Position numbers and translations under genes: made by a program
Notes under the pieces: generated by a model
Seen by the model: the letters and a program-made list of their open reading frames with translations, nothing else
The model's database searches: none
What the model was told of the DNA's origin: nothing
Source of the DNA: an uncultured Aquimonas sp.
GTDB taxonomy: Bacteria; Pseudomonadota; Gammaproteobacteria; Xanthomonadales; Xanthomonadaceae
Assembly (NCBI RefSeq): GCF_937888285.1
Contig: NZ_CALART010000015.1
Location: 1 to 64,000, forward strand
Direction of reading: 5' to 3'
Length of the DNA: 64,000 bases
Part shown: positions 8,552-16,660 of the stretch, one piece after another
Layout: the number at the start of each line of letters is the position of its first letter
How positions within the stretch are numbered: position 1 is the first letter of the stretch

Positions 8552-9178
8552 TTACTTCGAGTACAGCTCGATGATCAGGTTCTCGTTGATGTCCGAGGGC
8601 AGATCCGAGCGCTCGGGCAGCGCCTTGAAGACACCGCTGAACTTCTTGCTGTCGACGTCGATCCAGTTCGGGACGAGGTCCATCTGCTGGGCCAGGGCCG
8701 AAGCCTCCTGGACGCGCAGCTGACGCTGGGCACGCTCGGTGAGCGCGATGGCATCACCGGGCTTGACCTGGAAGGAGGCGAGGTTGACCGCCTTGCCGTT
8801 GACCAGGACGCCGCAATGGCTGACGAGCTGTCGGGCTTGCGGACGCGTCACCGCGAAACCCATGCGGTAGACCACATTGTCCAGACGGGACTCGAGAATC
8901 TGCAGCAGGTTCTCGCCGGTGTTGCCGCGACGGGTGGACGCCTTGCGGTAGACGTTGCGGAACTGACGCTCCAGCAGACCGTAGATGCGCTTGACTTTCT
9001 GCTTCTCGCGCAGCTGCACCGCGTAATCGGACAGACGACCCTTGCGGGCGGCGCCGTGCTGGCCGGGCTTCTGCTCCAGCTTGCACTTGGAATCCAGCGC
9101 GCGGGCCGGGCTCTTGAGGCTGAGATCTGCGCCTTCGCGACGGGCGAGTTTGCAGGTGGGGCCGATGTAACGTGCCAT
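8552..9178 (-). CDS. rpsD: 30S ribosomal protein S4
   Basis: Primary 16S rRNA-binding assembly protein of 208 residues. The N-terminal part is the non-zinc form, and an S4 RNA-binding domain (about 95–160, ESRLDNVVYRMGF then RQLVSHCGVLVNGK) is clear. In E. coli S4 is the translational repressor of the alpha operon, acting at the rpsM leader. Whether that holds here cannot be seen directly, although the rpsM leader is short and structured. Confidence 0.98.
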   Translation of the reverse strand: MARYIGPTCKLARREGADLSLKSPARALDSKCKLEQKPGQHGAARKGRLSDYAVQLREKQKVKRIYGLLERQFRNVYRKASTRRGNTGENLLQILESRLDNVVYRMGFAVTRPQARQLVSHCGVLVNGKAVNLASFQVKPGDAIALTERAQRQLRVQEASALAQQMDLVPNWIDVDSKKFSGVFKALPERSDLPSDINENLIIELYSK

Positions 9179-9201
9179 GGGTATGAGCTCCTAGCCGTGC
9201 G

Positions 9202-9594
9202 TCAGACGCGACGCTTCTTCGGCGGACGGCAGCCGTTGTGCGGAATCGGCGTGACGTCGATGATGTTGGTGACCTTGTAGCCGACAGCGTTCAGCGAACG
9301 CACGGCGGACTCGCGACCCGGACCGGGGCCCTTGATGCGGACTTCGAGGGTCTTCAGGCCGTACTCCAGAGCCACGCGACCCGCCTTCTCGGCGGCGACC
9401 TGGGCAGCGAATGGAGTCGACTTGCGCGAGCCACGGAAACCAGCGCCACCCGAGGTGGCCCAGCTCAGAGCATTGCCCTGGCGGTCGGTGATCGTGATGA
9501 TCGTGTTGTTGAAGGACGCTTGGACGTGGGCGATGCCGTCGGTAACGACACGGCGGATCTTCTTCTTGCCCTTGGCGGGCGCCTGCTTGCTCAT
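9202..9594 (-). CDS. rpsK: 30S ribosomal protein S11
   Basis: Small-subunit platform protein of 130 residues. It shows the S11 core (GIAHVQASFNNTIITITD, WATSGGAGFRGSRKSTPFAAQ, VRIKGPGPGRE) and the basic tail PIPHNGCRPPKKRRV. The gene is 9 bp after rpsM and 23 bp before rpsD in transcription order. Confidence 0.98.
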   Translation of the reverse strand: MSKQAPAKGKKKIRRVVTDGIAHVQASFNNTIITITDRQGNALSWATSGGAGFRGSRKSTPFAAQVAAEKAGRVALEYGLKTLEVRIKGPGPGRESAVRSLNAVGYKVTNIIDVTPIPHNGCRPPKKRRV

Positions 9595-9603
9595 GGCCGG
9601 TCC

Positions 9604-9960
9604 TTACTTCTTGATCTGCTTGCGCGGACCCTTGCGGGTACGGGCGTTGGTGCGGGTGCGCTGGCCACGCAGCGGCAGGCCACGACGGTGACGAAGACCG
9701 CGGTAGCAGCCCAGGTCCATCAGGCGCTTGATGCTGATGCCGACTTCGCGACGGAGGTCGCCCTCGACGACAAACTTTGCGACTTCGGCGCGGAGGCGGT
9801 CGACCTCGGCCTCCGTCAGGTCCTTGATCTTGGTGCTCGGGGTGACCCCGGCAGTCTCACAGACTTTCTGCGAACGGGTACGGCCGATGCCGTAAATGCT
9901 CTGAAGCCCCACCCAGACATGCTTCTGGACGGGAAGGTTGACACCTGCGATGCGCGCCAT
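9604..9960 (-). CDS. rpsM: 30S ribosomal protein S13
   Basis: Small-subunit head protein that bridges to the large subunit. The 118-residue product starts at the ATG at 9960 (MARIAGVNLP). A 21-residue upstream extension in the same frame is not family-like and would cross the promoter-like box. It has the helix-two-turn-helix core and the basic C-terminus (RTRTNARTRKGPRK). The gene opens the alpha cluster. It follows secY after a 179-bp spacer, where many gammaproteobacteria carry rpmJ (L36). No rpmJ is present here. Confidence 0.98.
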   Translation of the reverse strand: MARIAGVNLPVQKHVWVGLQSIYGIGRTRSQKVCETAGVTPSTKIKDLTEAEVDRLRAEVAKFVVEGDLRREVGISIKRLMDLGCYRGLRHRRGLPLRGQRTRTNARTRKGPRKQIKK

Positions 9961-9999
9961 GAGGCGATCTCCAACAAGGTATTGCGCGGTGAATCGGAA

Positions 10000-10030
10000 A
10001 GTATACGTTGGCTTCGAGGACAAATAAAGT
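10000..10030 (-). promoter_or_regulatory. Candidate alpha-operon promoter upstream of rpsM
   Basis: A near-consensus minus 10 box TATACT lies at 10000–10005 on the minus strand, about 40 bp before the rpsM ATG. The minus 35 region is weak; TTTATT at 17-bp spacing is the best match. This would allow the alpha cluster to be transcribed separately from the spc cluster. It is inferred from sequence only. Confidence 0.4.
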
Positions 10031-10085
10031 CCCAGGGTGCTAAGGCCACAGCACCCCTGAGGGCACGGGGAGATGGTGCCCGTGC
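10031..10085 (-). terminator. Two hairpins in the secY–rpsM spacer
   Basis: The minus-strand transcript would form GCACGGG/CCCGTGC (10063–10069 with 10079–10085) and then AGGGGTGCT/AGCACCCT (10034–10041 with 10050–10058). The second is followed by GGGACTTTATTTG, a poor T-run. They look like a partial terminator or attenuator between the spc and alpha clusters. Confidence 0.45.
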
Positions 10086-10139
10086 TCCGGCGTTGTCACC
10101 CCCGGCTTGGACGCATGCCGCGCCAAACCGGGAGCTCGA

Positions 10140-11504
10140 CTACCCGCGCGAGAAGCCGGCGCGCGAGCCGCCCTTCAGATTGGCCTTCTTGAGCAGGCTG
10201 TCGTACTGATGCGACATCAGGTGCGCCTGGATCTGGGCCATGAAATCCATGACAACAACCACCACGATCAGCAGCGAGGTGCCGCCAAACAGGTGGGCCA
10301 CAGCAGCGGGAACATTCATTCCGAGTTGCAGGGCTTCGGGCAGCAGACACACCGCCACGAGGTAGAGCGAACCAGCGAGCGTGAGACGCGTCAGCACGCC
10401 GTCGACGTAGTCGGCCGTTGCCTTGCCCGGACGGATACCGGGAATCAAGGCACCGGACTTCTTCAGATTCTCGGCAGTCTCCTGCGAGTTGAAGACCAGG
10501 GCGGTGTAGAAGAACGCGAAACCGATGATCAAGGCGCCATACAGCACCATGTGCAGGGGCTGCCCGGGGGCCAGCGCAACCGACAGGTCGGTCAGCCAAC
10601 CTACCCCGCCAGCCTCACCGAACCAGGTGGCCGCAGTCCCGGGGAACAGGATGAGGCTGGATGCAAAGATCGCAGGGATGACGCCAGCCATGTTGAGCTT
10701 CAGCGGCAAATGCGAGCTCTGGTTCATGTAGGCCTGACGGCCCCCCTGGCGACGCGCATAGTTGACCGTGATCCTGCGCTGCCCGCGCTCGACGAAGACG
10801 ACGAAAGCAGTAACCGACAGGACGATGGCAAACAACACGATCACCGTCAGCGGATTCATCTCGCCCTGACTGACCTGGGTCAGCGTGGTGATGATGGCTC
10901 CGGGCAGCGTCGCAACAATGCCCGCGAAGATGATCAGGGAGATGCCGTTGCCGACGCCGCGCTCGGTCACCTGCTCACCGAGCCACATCAGGAACAGCGT
11001 TCCGGCAGTCAAGGCGACGACCGCAGTAAACACGAACCCTGGCCCCGGATTGAACACGACCGGGCCAACAGGGCTGTTCTGCCCCTGGAGCGCCATTGCG
11101 ATACCGAAGGCCTGGAAGACCGCAAGCAGCACGGTACCGATGCGCGTGTACTGGGTGATCTTGCGGCGGCCGCTTTCCCCTTCCTTTCGCAGCTGCTGCA
11201 GGCTTGGAAAGATCTGCGATGCGAGCTGGATGATGATCGAGGCGGAGATGTACGGCATGACGTTGAGCGCGAACACACTCAGACGCTCAAGCGCGCCACC
11301 GGAGAACAGGTTGAACATCTGGACGACGCCCCCCTGCTGCTGCATGAGGGACGTCATGGCATCCGGATTGACGCCCGGCACAGGCACGAAGGTGCCGAAC
11401 CGGTAGACGATCAGCGCCCCGAGCACGAACAGCAGGCGCTGGCGCAGCTCGGTGAGCTTGCCAAGTGCCGCGATGGAACTTGCACCCACGTTCGACTGGG
11501 CCAC
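10140..11504 (-). CDS. secY: Protein translocase subunit SecY
   Basis: Central channel of the Sec translocon in the inner membrane. The 454 residues have ten predicted transmembrane segments. The family signatures are visible (YRFGTFVPVPGVN near residue 40, GGALERLSVFALNVMPYISASIIIQL, and the cytoplasmic RRITVNYARRQGGRQ loop). SecE, its partner, is encoded at 37133. The gene lies 3 bp after rplO at the end of the spc cluster, the standard location. Confidence 0.98.
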   Translation of the reverse strand: MAQSNVGASSIAALGKLTELRQRLLFVLGALIVYRFGTFVPVPGVNPDAMTSLMQQQGGVVQMFNLFSGGALERLSVFALNVMPYISASIIIQLASQIFPSLQQLRKEGESGRRKITQYTRIGTVLLAVFQAFGIAMALQGQNSPVGPVVFNPGPGFVFTAVVALTAGTLFLMWLGEQVTERGVGNGISLIIFAGIVATLPGAIITTLTQVSQGEMNPLTVIVLFAIVLSVTAFVVFVERGQRRITVNYARRQGGRQAYMNQSSHLPLKLNMAGVIPAIFASSLILFPGTAATWFGEAGGVGWLTDLSVALAPGQPLHMVLYGALIIGFAFFYTALVFNSQETAENLKKSGALIPGIRPGKATADYVDGVLTRLTLAGSLYLVAVCLLPEALQLGMNVPAAVAHLFGGTSLLIVVVVVMDFMAQIQAHLMSHQYDSLLKKANLKGGSRAGFSRG

Positions 11505-11507
11505 GAT

Positions 11508-11942
11508 TTACTCCACCGACCCGCCGGCCGCTTCGATCGCCGCCTTGGCGCCGGCGGTCGCAGTCAGGCCGCGAACGGTGACCTTGCGATCGAGCTCGCC
11601 CTTCTTGACGATCTTGGCGGTGCGCGCGCGAGTCGACACGAGAGCGGCAGCCTGCAGCGCAGGGAAGTCGATCACGTCACCCTCGACAAGGGCCAGCTGG
11701 TACAGGAAGACCTGCGCCACGTCGTCCTTGAGCTTGGAGCGGAAACCGACCTTGGGAAGGCGACGCTGCAGCGGCATCTGGCCACCTTCGAAGCCTGCCT
11801 TGACCTTGCCCTTGCCGGTACGCGCGAACTGACCCTTGTGGCCACGACCGCAGGTCTTGCCGAGGCCGGAACCGATGCCGCGGCCAACGCGAACGCGATC
11901 CTTGCGAGCGCCGTCAGCGGGCTTGAGTGTATTGAGACGCAT
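11508..11942 (-). CDS. rplO: 50S ribosomal protein L15
   Basis: Late-assembly large-subunit protein of 144 residues. The glycine- and basic-rich N-terminus (GRGIGSGLGKTCGRGHKGQ) and the C-terminal KVTVRGLTATAGAKAAIEAAGG segment are characteristic. It is followed 3 bp later by secY and preceded by rpmD after 21 bp. Confidence 0.98.
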   Translation of the reverse strand: MRLNTLKPADGARKDRVRVGRGIGSGLGKTCGRGHKGQFARTGKGKVKAGFEGGQMPLQRRLPKVGFRSKLKDDVAQVFLYQLALVEGDVIDFPALQAAALVSTRARTAKIVKKGELDRKVTVRGLTATAGAKAAIEAAGGSVE

Positions 11943-11963
11943 GGTGTTCTCCGGAGATTCCGC

Positions 11964-12152
11964 TTACTGCTCGACGCGGACCAGGTAATAGACGGTGTTG
12001 ATCAGACCGCGCACGCTAGGGTTGTCCGGCAGCTCACGCACGTCATTCAACTTGCGCAGACCGAGCGCCTTCACCGACAGGCGGTGACGCGACTGGGTAC
12101 CACGCAGACCCTTGACCAGACGGACCTTGATGGTCTTGCCTTCATTAGCCAT
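11964..12152 (-). CDS. rpmD: 50S ribosomal protein L30
   Basis: Small large-subunit protein of 62 residues from the ATG at 12152 (MANEGKTIKV). Only the last 62 residues of the longer open frame resemble L30. It overlaps the rpsE stop by 8 bp (ATGGCTAA), implying coupled translation with S5. The KVRLVKGLRGTQSRHR and LGLRKLNDVRELPDN segments are family-typical. Confidence 0.97.
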   Translation of the reverse strand: MANEGKTIKVRLVKGLRGTQSRHRLSVKALGLRKLNDVRELPDNPSVRGLINTVYYLVRVEQ

Positions 12153-12651
12153 GGCTGATCTCCTCCAGCTTCTTGCCGCGCTTCGCCGCGATCTTGGAAG
12201 GCGAGTGCATTGCCTGCAGGCCCTTGATGGTGGCGCGAACAAGGTTGATGGGGTTGCGCGAACCCACCGCCTTGGCAAGGATGTTCTTCACACCGGCCGC
12301 TTCCAGCACGGCGCGCATGGCACCTCCGGCGATCACGCCGGTACCCTCGGAAGCGGGCTGCATGTAGACGCGCGCAGCGCCGTGGTTGGCCTTGATCGGG
12401 TACCACACCGTGCCGCCGTTCAGCTCGACGCTGACCATGGCCTTGCGGGCGTACTCCATCGACTTCTGGATGGCCACAGGCACTTCGCGCGCCTTGCCGT
12501 AACCGAAACCGACGCGGCCGGCGCCATCACCCACCACGGTCAAGGCGGTGAAGGTGAACTGGCGGCCGCCCTTGACCGTCTTCGACACGCGATTGACGGC
12601 AACCAGCTTTTCCAGCATGCCGTCGCTGTTGTCACGATCGTTCGTGCTCAT
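12145..12651 (-). CDS. rpsE: 30S ribosomal protein S5
   Basis: Small-subunit protein involved in decoding fidelity and mRNA unwinding, 168 residues. The N-terminal double-stranded-RNA-binding-like domain (VAVNRVSKTVKGGRQFTFTA) and the C-terminal domain (IAGGAMRAVLEAAGVKNILAK) are both present. The gene starts 73 bp after rplR; that spacer holds a small CGACCC/GGGTCG hairpin. Confidence 0.98.
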   Translation of the reverse strand: MSTNDRDNSDGMLEKLVAVNRVSKTVKGGRQFTFTALTVVGDGAGRVGFGYGKAREVPVAIQKSMEYARKAMVSVELNGGTVWYPIKANHGAARVYMQPASEGTGVIAGGAMRAVLEAAGVKNILAKAVGSRNPINLVRATIKGLQAMHSPSKIAAKRGKKLEEISHG

Positions 12652-12724
12652 TGCGATTCTCTCGATTGCTTACGACCCTTCGGGTCGCTTGTAGTTGTGG
12701 TGCAGCGAAGGGATCGCAGAGCGA

Positions 12725-13078
12725 TCAGAACTTCAGGCCCGCCTCACGAGCGGCATCGGCAAGCGCCTTGATGCGACCGTGATAACGGAAACCCGAGCGG
12801 TCAAAGGCAACCGCCTCAACGCCAGCAGCGAGGGCGCGCTTGGCGATCACCTGACCCACCTTGGCCGCGGCATCCTTGTTCTTGGTGCCTTCCAGGCCGT
12901 CGCGAACCTCGGACTCGAGCGTCGAGGCCGCAGCCAGGACCTTCGACCCGTCGGACGTGAACAGCTGAGCGTAGATGTGCTGGCCGGTGCGAGACACGGA
13001 CAGGCGCGCGGCGCCCAGCTCGCGGATATGCGAACGGGTGGTCTTGGCGCGACGGAGACGAGCGATTTTCTTTTCCAT
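12725..13078 (-). CDS. rplR: 50S ribosomal protein L18
   Basis: 5S rRNA-binding protein of 117 residues that helps dock 5S rRNA in the central protuberance with L5 and L25. The basic N-terminus (KKIARLRRAKTTRSHIR) and the C-terminal FDRSGFRYHGRIKALADAAREAGL motif are clear. It lies 68 bp downstream of rplF in the spc cluster. Confidence 0.98.
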   Translation of the reverse strand: MEKKIARLRRAKTTRSHIRELGAARLSVSRTGQHIYAQLFTSDGSKVLAAASTLESEVRDGLEGTKNKDAAAKVGQVIAKRALAAGVEAVAFDRSGFRYHGRIKALADAAREAGLKF

Positions 13079-13146
13079 GGTCTTTCCTTGGGGAAGCAGA
13101 AGGCTTGGGGTGAAGTCCGCTGGGCGGACTCCATGGGAGCTCCCGA

Positions 13147-13674
13147 TCAGGCCTTCTTGGCTTCCTTCATCACGATCTTCTCGCCCGAGTAACGCACACC
13201 CTTGCCCTTGTAGGGCTCCGGCGGGCGGAAGGCGCGAATCTTGGCAGCCACCTGACCCACCACCTGCTTGTCGGCGCCCTTGACCAGAATTTCGGTCTGG
13301 CTCGGCGTCTCGATGGTGATGCCCTCGGGGGCGTTGAACACCACCGGGTGACTGAAGCCGAGGCTCAGGTTCAGGTCGCGGCCGGCAACCGAAGCGCGGT
13401 AGCCGACGCCGACGAGTTCGAGCTTACGGGTGTAGCCCTCGGAAACTCCGGCGACCATGTTCGCGAGCAGGGCACGCAGGGTGCCGGCCATGGCGATCAG
13501 ATCATCGTTTGCGGCCTGGACACGCAGCTCGCCGTCAACGACAGCGACGTCGAGGCCGGCCGGCTTGGCCTGGGTCAGACTGCCCTTGGGCCCCTTGATG
13601 GTGAGCTTTGCGGCATCCTGGGACAGTTCGACGCCCTTCGGGAGGGCGATTGGCTTCTTGGCAACGCGGGACAT
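13147..13674 (-). CDS. rplF: 50S ribosomal protein L6
   Basis: Large-subunit stalk-base protein of 175 residues built of two repeated domains. The C-terminal signature RPPEPYKGKGVRYSGE is intact; it forms part of the sarcin-ricin loop contact surface. Spacing is 12 bp to rpsH upstream and 68 bp to rplR downstream. Confidence 0.98.
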   Translation of the reverse strand: MSRVAKKPIALPKGVELSQDAAKLTIKGPKGSLTQAKPAGLDVAVVDGELRVQAANDDLIAMAGTLRALLANMVAGVSEGYTRKLELVGVGYRASVAGRDLNLSLGFSHPVVFNAPEGITIETPSQTEILVKGADKQVVGQVAAKIRAFRPPEPYKGKGVRYSGEKIVMKEAKKA

Positions 13675-13686
13675 GTCGATCTCCTC

Positions 13687-14082
13687 TTATGCCACCAGAC
13701 CCAGGACCTCGCCGCCCAGGCCTTCAGCCCGCGCCTGCGAATCGGTCATGATGCCCTTGGAGGTGGAGATGATGGCGATGCCGAGGCCGCCCAGCACGCG
13801 CGGGAGCTCTGCCTTGCCACGATACTGGCGCAGGCCCGAGCGCGAAAAACGCTCCAGCTTCTCGATGACCGGACGCCCCTGGTAGTACTTGAGGGCGATC
13901 TCGAGAACAGGCTTGTTCTCGATGGTCTGAACCTGCGCGTCGGCGAGGTAACCCTCGTTCTTCAGCAGGTTGGCGATGGCGACCTTCAGCTTGGAGGACG
14001 GCATCTTGACGGTTTTCTTGCCGACGGCCGCCGCATTCTTGATGCGGACAAACATGTCGGCGATGGGATCAGTCATGCTCAT
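13687..14082 (-). CDS. rpsH: 30S ribosomal protein S8
   Basis: Central-domain 16S rRNA-binding protein of 131 residues. The start at 14082 is chosen because AAAGGTG lies 7 bp before it. MTDPIADMFVRIKNA at the N-terminus and RVLGGLGIAIISTSKGIMTD near the C-terminus are diagnostic. In E. coli S8 represses the spc operon at the L5 start, so S8 is the expected regulator of this cluster. Confidence 0.98.
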   Translation of the reverse strand: MSMTDPIADMFVRIKNAAAVGKKTVKMPSSKLKVAIANLLKNEGYLADAQVQTIENKPVLEIALKYYQGRPVIEKLERFSRSGLRQYRGKAELPRVLGGLGIAIISTSKGIMTDSQARAEGLGGEVLGLVA

Positions 14083-14186
14083 TGAGTGGCACCTTTGAGT
14101 CGCACCGATATCCGCTTTCGCGAACGGTTCACGTGGAAGAGCCGACCCCTTGCGGGGCCGGCCCGGAAATCAGCAAGCGCAGTAGT

Positions 14187-14492
14187 TTACCAGCTTGCCT
14201 TGCGAAGGCCAGGCACGTCGCCGCGCATGGTCGCTTCGCGCAGCTTGTTGCGACCGAGCCCGAACTTGCGGTACACGCCGCGCGAACGGCCGGTCAGCTC
14301 GCAGCGATTGCGTTGACGGCAGGGGCTGGCGTCACGGGGCAGCTTCTGCAGCTGGGTCTGTGCAACCGCCTTCTCTTCATACGAAGCCTTGGGGTTCGCG
14401 ATGATCGCCTTGAGCTCGGCGCGCTTGGACGCGAACTTCTTGGCGATCTTGGCCCGCTTGATCTCGCGGTTGACCATGGAGGTCTTGGCCAT
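14187..14492 (-). CDS. rpsN: 30S ribosomal protein S14 (zinc-independent form)
   Basis: At 101 residues this is the long, cysteine-poor form of S14, without the two CxxC zinc knuckles of the short form. The conserved C-terminal RCELTGRSRGVYRKFGLGRN segment is present. The 104-bp spacer to rpsH contains a GC-rich GCAA-loop hairpin around 14138–14166. Confidence 0.98.
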   Translation of the reverse strand: MAKTSMVNREIKRAKIAKKFASKRAELKAIIANPKASYEEKAVAQTQLQKLPRDASPCRQRNRCELTGRSRGVYRKFGLGRNKLREATMRGDVPGLRKASW

Positions 14493-14510
14493 GTCTTGGG
14501 TCCTTCGGGA

Positions 14511-15053
14511 TCAGTTGCGGAACGGGAAACGGAAGGCTTCGAGCAGCGCCTTGGCTTCCGCGTCGGTCTTGGCCGTGGTGGTGATGGCGATGTCCATGCC
14601 GCGGATCGCGTCGACCTGGTCGAAGTCGATCTCGGGGAAGATGATCTGTTCCTTCACGCCCATGTTGTAGTTGCCGCGACCATCGAACGAGCGACCGGAC
14701 ACGCCGCGGAAGTCGCGGACGCGGGGCAGCGAGATGTTCACGAGACGATCGAGGAACTCGAACATCTTGGCGCGGCGCAGGGTGACCTTGCAGCCGATCG
14801 GCCAGCCGTCACGGATCTTGAAGCTCGCCACCGACACGCGGGCCTTGGTGGTCACCGGCTTCTGGCCGGAGATCTTGGCCATTTCAGCGACGGCATTCTC
14901 TAGGATCTTCTTGTTGCCGACAGCTTCGCCCACGCCCATGTTGAGCGTGATCTTGGTCAAGCGCGGCACCTGCATGACATTGGCGTAGCCGAAGCGCTCC
15001 ATCAGCTTGGGCACGACCTGGTCTTTGTAGAACTGTTCCAGACGGGTGGTCAT
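14511..15053 (-). CDS. rplE: 50S ribosomal protein L5
   Basis: 5S rRNA-binding protein of the central protuberance, 180 residues from the ATG at 15053 (MTTRLEQFYK). A GTG one codon upstream is in frame, but GAGGA is better spaced for the ATG. LTKITLNMGVGEAV, VTLRRAKMFEFLDRL and GMDIAITTTAKTDAEAKALL are family-typical. The gene starts 11 bp after the rplX stop. Confidence 0.98.
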   Translation of the reverse strand: MTTRLEQFYKDQVVPKLMERFGYANVMQVPRLTKITLNMGVGEAVGNKKILENAVAEMAKISGQKPVTTKARVSVASFKIRDGWPIGCKVTLRRAKMFEFLDRLVNISLPRVRDFRGVSGRSFDGRGNYNMGVKEQIIFPEIDFDQVDAIRGMDIAITTTAKTDAEAKALLEAFRFPFRN

Positions 15054-15064
15054 CACTGCATTCC

Positions 15065-15379
15065 TCAGGCGTCAACCGCCTCACCGCTGGAGCGGAACAC
15101 ACGCAGCTTGCGTCCATCCTCCAGCACCTTGAAGCCAACGCGATCGCCCTTGCCCGTCGCCGGGTTGAACAACAACACGTTGGAGATATGGATCGGCGCC
15201 TCGCGCTCGACGATCCCGCCCGGCTGGTTGGCCTGCGGGTTCGCCTTGGTGTGGCGCTTGATCAGATTGATGTTGGAGACGACGAGCCGGTCACCGACCA
15301 CGCGCACCACCTCACCCTTCTGACCCTTGTTCTTCCCGGTGATCACCAGAACCTGGTCACCCTTGCGAATACGGCTCAT
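15065..15379 (-). CDS. rplX: 50S ribosomal protein L24
   Basis: Initiator of large-subunit assembly, 104 residues. The KOW motif at the N-terminus (RIRKGDQVLVITGKNKGQKGEV) and the VSNINLIKRHTK segment identify it. It is placed between rplN and rplE as in other bacteria. Confidence 0.98.
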   Translation of the reverse strand: MSRIRKGDQVLVITGKNKGQKGEVVRVVGDRLVVSNINLIKRHTKANPQANQPGGIVEREAPIHISNVLLFNPATGKGDRVGFKVLEDGRKLRVFRSSGEAVDA

Positions 15380-15390
15380 GGGTTCTTCCT

Positions 15391-15759
15391 TTACAGCACT
15401 TCGGGAGCCAGCGAGACGATCTTCATGAACTTCTCGCCGCGCAGCTCGCGCGTGACCGGCCCGAAGATGCGCGTGCCGATCGGCTCGTGCTTGTTGTTCA
15501 GCAGGACGGCGGCGTTGCCATCGAAACGGATCAGCGAACCATCGGCACGACGGACGCCCTTGCGGGTGCGCACGACGACGGCGTCATAGACCTCGCCCTT
15601 CTTGACCTTGCCGCGGGGGATGGCGTCCTTGACGGACACCTTGATGATGTCGCCAATGTGCGCATAGCGGCGCTTGGAGCCGCCGAGCACCTTGATGCAC
15701 ATCAGCTCCTTGGCACCGGAGTTGTCTGCCGCATCAAGAAAAGACTGCATCTGAATCAT
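15391..15759 (-). CDS. rplN: 50S ribosomal protein L14
   Basis: Large-subunit protein of 122 residues at the intersubunit bridge. MIQMQSFLDAADNSGAK at the start and the RADGSLIRFDGNAAVLLN core are diagnostic. It opens the classical spc operon; the 19-bp spacer to rpsQ leaves no room for a promoter, so the S10 and spc clusters look continuously transcribed. Confidence 0.98.
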   Translation of the reverse strand: MIQMQSFLDAADNSGAKELMCIKVLGGSKRRYAHIGDIIKVSVKDAIPRGKVKKGEVYDAVVVRTRKGVRRADGSLIRFDGNAAVLLNNKHEPIGTRIFGPVTRELRGEKFMKIVSLAPEVL

Positions 15760-15778
15760 GGATCTTCTCCTTGAGCGA

Positions 15779-16039
15779 TCAGGCGTCGCGACTCACGACT
15801 TCGACAACGCGCCAGGTCTTGGTCTTCGACAGCGGGCGGCACTCCACCACGCGGACGATGTCCCCTTCCTGACAGCTGTTGTTCTCGTCGTGCGCATGCA
15901 GCTTGGTGGAGCGGCGCAGGTACTTCCCGTAGAGCTCGTGCTTGACGGCACGCTCAACGAGCACGGTGACGGTCTTATCCATCTTGTTGCTGACCACGCG
16001 GCCTTCGACGGTGCGCGGGGTTTGGGTGTTGTCACTCAT
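15779..16039 (-). CDS. rpsQ: 30S ribosomal protein S17
   Basis: 16S rRNA-binding OB-fold protein of 86 residues. The motif VVSNKMDKTVTVLVER and the C-terminal GDIVRVVECRPLSKTKTWRVVEVV are characteristic. It ends the S10 cluster, 10 bp after rpmC. Confidence 0.98.
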   Translation of the reverse strand: MSDNTQTPRTVEGRVVSNKMDKTVTVLVERAVKHELYGKYLRRSTKLHAHDENNSCQEGDIVRVVECRPLSKTKTWRVVEVVSRDA

Positions 16040-16049
16040 GTCGGTCGCC

Positions 16050-16235
16050 TTACGCGTTGGAGCCCAGCAGCATCTTCACCTGCGCGATCTCGCGGCGCAC
16101 GTTCTTGAGCTGATGGCTCTGGGTCAACTGGCCGCTTCCCTTCTGCATGCGAAGGTTGAACTGCTCGCGGCGCAGATCGAGGAGGTGGGCCTTGAGTTCA
16201 ACGGCCGACTTCTGGCGGAGTTCCTTGATGTCCAT
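16050..16235 (-). CDS. rpmC: 50S ribosomal protein L29
   Basis: Small helical protein of 61 residues at the tunnel exit, part of the docking site for SRP and trigger factor. KELRQKSAVELKAHLLDLRREQFNLRMQ is typical. Its start overlaps the rplP stop by one base, so translation is coupled to L16. Confidence 0.98.
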   Translation of the reverse strand: MDIKELRQKSAVELKAHLLDLRREQFNLRMQKGSGQLTQSHQLKNVRREIAQVKMLLGSNA

Positions 16236-16648
16236 CAGCGCACCGTCCGGGTCACGAAAGTGGTCTGGACCGACAGCTTGGCAGCGGCCAGACGGAAGGC
16301 TTCGCGGGCGGTCTCTTCGGGCACACCCTCGATTTCGTAGAGAACGCGGCCGGGCTGGATCAGGGCCACCCAGTACTCGACGTTACCTTTACCGCTACCC
16401 ATGCGGACCTCGATGGGCTTCTGGGTGATCGGCTTGTCGGGGAACACGCGGATCCAGAGCTTGCCGCCGCGCTTGACATAGCGGCTGATGGTGCGGCGCG
16501 CGGACTCGATCTGGCGGGCGGTGAGCTGACCGTAGGTCGTGGCCTTCAGGCCGTACTCGCCGAAGCTGACCAGCGCGCCGTTCCAGGAAAGGCCGGTGTT
16601 CCGGCCCTTGTGTACCTTGCGGTACTTGGTTCTTTTGGGCTGCAACAT
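16235..16648 (-). CDS. rplP: 50S ribosomal protein L16
   Basis: Large-subunit protein of 137 residues near the A-site tRNA elbow. MLQPKRTKYRKVHKGRN, the RTISRYVKRGGKLWIRVFPDKP core and the MGSGKGNVEYWVA motif are intact; the last contains the loop that carries the hydroxylated Arg in E. coli. The gene lies 12 bp after rpsC. Confidence 0.98.
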   Translation of the reverse strand: MLQPKRTKYRKVHKGRNTGLSWNGALVSFGEYGLKATTYGQLTARQIESARRTISRYVKRGGKLWIRVFPDKPITQKPIEVRMGSGKGNVEYWVALIQPGRVLYEIEGVPEETAREAFRLAAAKLSVQTTFVTRTVR

Positions 16649-16660
16649 GACAGTGGTTCC

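Noticed and set aside
10140..12158. A 683-codon plus-strand frame opposite secY, rplO and part of rpmD
   Set aside because: It spans several well-identified genes on the other strand and has shadow-type composition.
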